Origin: Larix sibirica
Taxonomy: Eukaryota > Streptophyta > Pinopsida > Pinales > Pinaceae
Direction of reading: 5' to 3'
Length of the DNA stretch: 10,760 nt
Assembly: GCA_004151065.3 (NCBI GenBank)
Contig: NWUY0300020966.1
Span: 68,432 to 79,191 of the forward strand
The notes beneath the pieces were generated by a model that ran no database searches, was not told the DNA's origin, and saw nothing but the letters and a program-made list of their open reading frames with translations. This document shows positions 7,781 to 10,760 of this stretch, in pieces (the first letter of the stretch is position 1; every line of letters begins with the position of its first letter). Both the position numbers and the translations under genes were made by a program.

Positions 7781-8525
7781 TTCATAAGTTTTATATCTCT
7801 ATCTAAATACTTCACAGTAAGGGAACAAATAATTACTAAGTTTAATGAAGAATGACTTATGTACTTACAATTCTAATTCCATCTGAGTCTCTAACCCCTT
7901 GTTCTACTTTCCCTTTGACATGTTAAATGAAGGACTTCCTTTCTACAAATTTATGAGTTGATATGCATCCATTTTATTTGAGGCATCATGTATTTCTCTC
8001 CCTTTCATCTCCTTGGTCTTTCTTCATATATTAGAGTTTATATTTCCTTGATTTTATATGGTTAGCTTAGGTACCATGGGTAGAGGAGGAAGTGTGAATG
8101 GAAATTTTCCCATCTAATACCCTCCCTGCCTTGTAAAAATGTTGCACCTCCTTATACTCTTGTTATATTTATTTTTCTTCTATTCCTTTCCAAGTGAAAC
8201 CTTCATGAATGGGTACCCCACCCAACTCTCGATTATCCTTATCGATTTTAAAAGGGTGTATGCGGTGGGCTCTACCATTTTCTCCTTGCCCTTTTCTTTA
8301 TGATTTATTTCCATGCCCATTTCATATTGTAGATAAATAGCATCCCTCAAATCCTAAGGTTGTTTCACTAATTTTAGGGCTTCTTACCTACTCTTTAGTT
8401 TTTAAGGATTTGTGCCTTAGGCAGAAGTGATCAACACATTTGTACACCATTTATGCTATTCCTTTATACTCTTTTTTCGCATATCCCCACATATACTTCT
8501 CTCTATTACCAATCTGTTGAACATC
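7781..8525 (-). mobile_element. LINE interior between ORF1 and ORF2 remnants
   Basis: Lying between the zinc knuckle of ORF1 and the endonuclease of ORF2, this should hold the ORF1 C-terminus, any spacer and the endonuclease N-terminus. I see short charged stretches (EMGMEINHKEKGKEKMVEP near 8330-8265) that suit a disordered ORF1 tail. No endonuclease N-terminal motif can be read with confidence. Confidence 0.45.
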
Positions 8526-9000
8526 TCAATCCAAAATATCATTGTCCTTCCTTTTAGGGCATGCATTCTTGATATGTTGGTGGGATTTGCATTCACTCCA
8601 TCTGATTGAGACTATAGCATAATCTAGAATTTGTCAATGCTCCAATCCATCCACCATTATCTCCATGCTCTTTGTAAGACCATTTCCTAAGTCTATTTCC
8701 ACACAAATTTTTGCCATTGAGGATGCTAAGCATTCCATTTTCTTGTGTTCTTTTCTACAGTTATAAACCTTCCTATAGAGTTCTTGGTGGATCTAAATAT
8801 CGCTTACATCCAAAGTTAAATAGGCAAGTAAGGGAATTCCACCCATAGAGACAATGTTGGATTTAAATTTCAAATGATCAAACCCAGTAATCTATTGATT
8901 AAGTTTAAGATGGAAAGTCTCCCAAAACCAATTTCATATGCATATATTATCCTTGTATTCAACTAACTTGAAGATGAAAGTGATATAGTCTCTATCCACT
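8526..9000 (-). pseudogene. Degenerate LINE ORF1: DUF4283-like domain plus CCHC zinc knuckle
   Basis: In minus-strand order: DRDYITFIFKLVEYKDNI near 9000-8945; WVEFPYLPI near 8847-8820, matching the WVRLPxLP motif of DUF4283; NSIGRFITVEKNTRKW near 8790-8740; and SSMAKICVEIDLGNGL near 8725-8675. The knuckle is at 8591-8559: ECKSHQHIKNACPK, a damaged C-x2-C-x4-H-x4-C in which one Cys is lost. These are the hallmarks of plant LINE gag-like ORF1 proteins, which bind element RNA. At least two frameshifts and an internal stop are present. A TGA ends the frame at 8526-8528. Order and strand tie it to the endonuclease remnant at 7027-7780. Confidence 0.78.
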
Positions 9001-9800
9001 TAATAGAAATGTGGTTGATATCCTAGGAATTCCTTCCACTCCCTTTGTACCATTTACCACCTCAAGCTTTCATCATTTAATTTGGTACCTGAAGAGTGCT
9101 AAATCAAGAATGACTCTACATACCTCGACGTTCACTTTGAGATTATCTTTGAATACATCTTTAGTCTCATCCTCTCCCTCCTTAATTTAATTATCTCAAC
9201 TTTCCTTCAAACCTCCTTAACAAGGTTACAAGGGTTCTCGTGGAGGCACTTTGGGAATACCTATCATTTTTTCGCTTCTTTGCACTATATCGTCACACTT
9301 TCTAGAGGAAGTACACTTTACCCTCTCTACTATGACTTTAGGTTCACTAAGAATGGGAGAGAGTAAGCCCTATTCCACTTGGTTCTTTACTTTTCTCACC
9401 CCTCAAACAAGCAAAACCATCATAGACTTCCCATTTCATTCTACTCCCTCATTAATCCATGGTAAATCACAATAATTGTCCAACATGCTCTTTCCACTTA
9501 TATGCATGATATTAATCCATTGTTTATAACATAGGATGAATATATTGAAGGACTTGCACATCATCTCCATCCCTACTCATTAAGTGCTTCAGCCTCTACT
9601 CCAACCTTGACCTTTTCATCACGAACTAATATTGACATTGGGTAAACCGATGTAGATTCAAAAACCCTTGTTACACTCAAAATACATTCCTCCCCTCTAA
9701 ATGAGTAGCTCTTTCTGCAGAAGGTCAATGATTTGTGGAGTGGATAAGAGGAAGGCTTTTCCCTAATTGCACATACAAAATTCCCTCTTTTGATCCTCAT
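9001..9800 (-). other. Unassigned, possibly the 5' part of the second LINE
   Basis: This would be the position of the ORF1 N-terminus and 5' UTR of the LINE to the left. Minus-strand fragments such as KVNVEVCRVILDL and SEPKVIVERVKCTSS look coding-like but match nothing I know and are broken by stops. The plus-strand frame at 9251-9475 is probably a shadow. No 5' boundary can be placed. Confidence 0.35.
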
Positions 9801-10690
9801 AATTTGGAAGGTGATGGTTTGGCACCTCTAAAGGGATAATACTTTGGATATGGGCATAAGTTTGTTTTGGCTGTAGAAGATGATTCTTCATATTGGCCTT
9901 CGAAATCTCCAAGAGAATGGCTCTGGATTTGTTGAGCGCCAATCATTTCTATACATGGTTCTTGTTCTTTATTTGTGTTGTTCATTGCAATGCTCAAAGC
10001 ATGAAATTGTCGTTGACCACCATCTGTTTGATGGAGATGAAAAGCTTCATGACATCGTAATTAAGGGTGGGTGGGTGATGTTATGCATCCATTTTGTGTG
10101 CATGCTCAAAGTCTTTCAAGAATAGATGGCAAGATGTCCAGTGATGCCCAACATTTTCTCCAACTTATACAACTTGGGTGTCGAATTGGCCAAGGTAGCC
10201 CTCATCGCCATTAGAGTATATTTCAACCTCTTTAATCCCTTCAAGAGCACGGGATTGGCCAATACCAATGTTGTATACTTAATCACAAATTGATGGTGGA
10301 GAAGTATGATTTGTCATATGTAGTTGAGCTCACTCACCCAACAAGGAGATGTCCAAACCATTGGAAGATTTGGCTTTTGATGAGAGGCAACAATTCATTG
10401 CTCGAATTCATTGCAAAATTTGATAAGACTTTTGGATTAACCAAAGCAATTGAGAGGATGTTCCTCATGTATGTAAAAGTAATTTAAACCTCCTAAAAAT
10501 TTTGTGTATTGATTTGAAATCTAGAAAGAGGTTAAACAACAATTTTTCATAAACAAATGCCTCACCTCACGAAAGGAAACCTAACTTAACTCATGCTACT
10601 TTTGAAAACATTTATTATAAATATCTAATACCATTTATGTATTATAGTACATGGTGGATCTAGCGAAAACTCGGAAACACGGTTTCCATC
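9801..10690. other. Unassigned region with short unrecognised frames
   Basis: Frames at 9880-10125 (+), 9797-9997 (-) and 10290-10487 (+) are under 85 codons and show no domain, signal peptide or intron pattern I can identify. The 10290-10487 frame (HWKIWLLMRGNNSLLEF in the middle) has plausible composition but no known match. The region is probably old mobile-element or intergenic DNA. Confidence 0.3.
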
Positions 10691-10691
10691 A

Positions 10692-10760
10692 ATGAAAAAT
10701 GACAACCTAATTTTTTTTTTAACTGAAACGGTTATTTGTATTGAGAAGAAAGTGGTTGGG
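10692..10760 (-). mobile_element. Possible 3' end of a third LINE, cut by window edge
   Basis: A run of T around 10709-10720 is followed on the plus strand by AACTGAAACGGTTATTTG. On the minus strand this reads as an A-poor end (AATACAAATAACCGTTTCAG) running into poly(A). That arrangement resembles plant LINE 3' ends, with the body beyond the right edge. The evidence is thin: a poly(T) tract alone would look the same. Confidence 0.4.

Noticed and set aside
10290-10487. Plus-strand 65-codon frame as a gene
   Set aside because: No known family, no neighbouring exon pattern and short enough to be chance. It is described as unassigned only.

Overview
The window looks like nuclear DNA of a seed plant, most likely a gymnosperm. 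It is AT-rich, holds one intron-split gene end with strong plant homology, and is otherwise filled with old, frameshifted retrotransposon debris. There is no bacterial-style gene packing. One N at 175, sitting exactly at the end of a 174-base duplicated block, points to a draft shotgun assembly. The conifer-like assignment is inferred from overall character, not proven.

The only credible host gene is the 3' end of an ALWAYS EARLY (ALY) gene, the plant homologue of LIN9/Mip130, a subunit of DREAM/MuvB-type cell-cycle complexes. Four in-phase exons (3597-3737, 3867-4082, 4187-4498, 4606-4812) with GT-AG introns of 104-129 bases encode 291 residues and end in TAA. The N-terminal exons (SANT/Myb and LIN9/DIRP parts) are not in the window, so the intron before 3597 is probably longer than 3.5 kb or the locus is truncated.

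Layout: 1-174 and 1242-1414 are near-identical direct repeats. 181-256 is a 50-base-period repeat. 389-438 is a CpG-rich hairpin. 515-1004 (-) is a broken LINE endonuclease. 1242-1685 (-) is a short LTR plus a primer binding site, from a copia-like or miniature LTR element. 2268-2398 (-) is a BED zinc-finger remnant of hAT type. 2427-2481 is a 23-base tandem repeat. 2482-3596 is probably ALY intron. 3597-4812 (+) is ALY, followed by a 3' UTR with a nested hairpin. 5643-6198 (+) is a 5'-truncated LINE tail with RNase H and a poly(A). 6434-9000 (-) is a second LINE with ORF1 (DUF4283-like plus zinc knuckle) and endonuclease, but no visible reverse transcriptase. 9001-10690 is unassigned. 10692-10760 looks like the 3' end of a third LINE.

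I did not find a new multi-gene system. The best points for follow-up are the ALY 3' end with antisense transposon remnants upstream, the assembly junction at 175, the CpG hairpin, and the LINE that lacks its RT.
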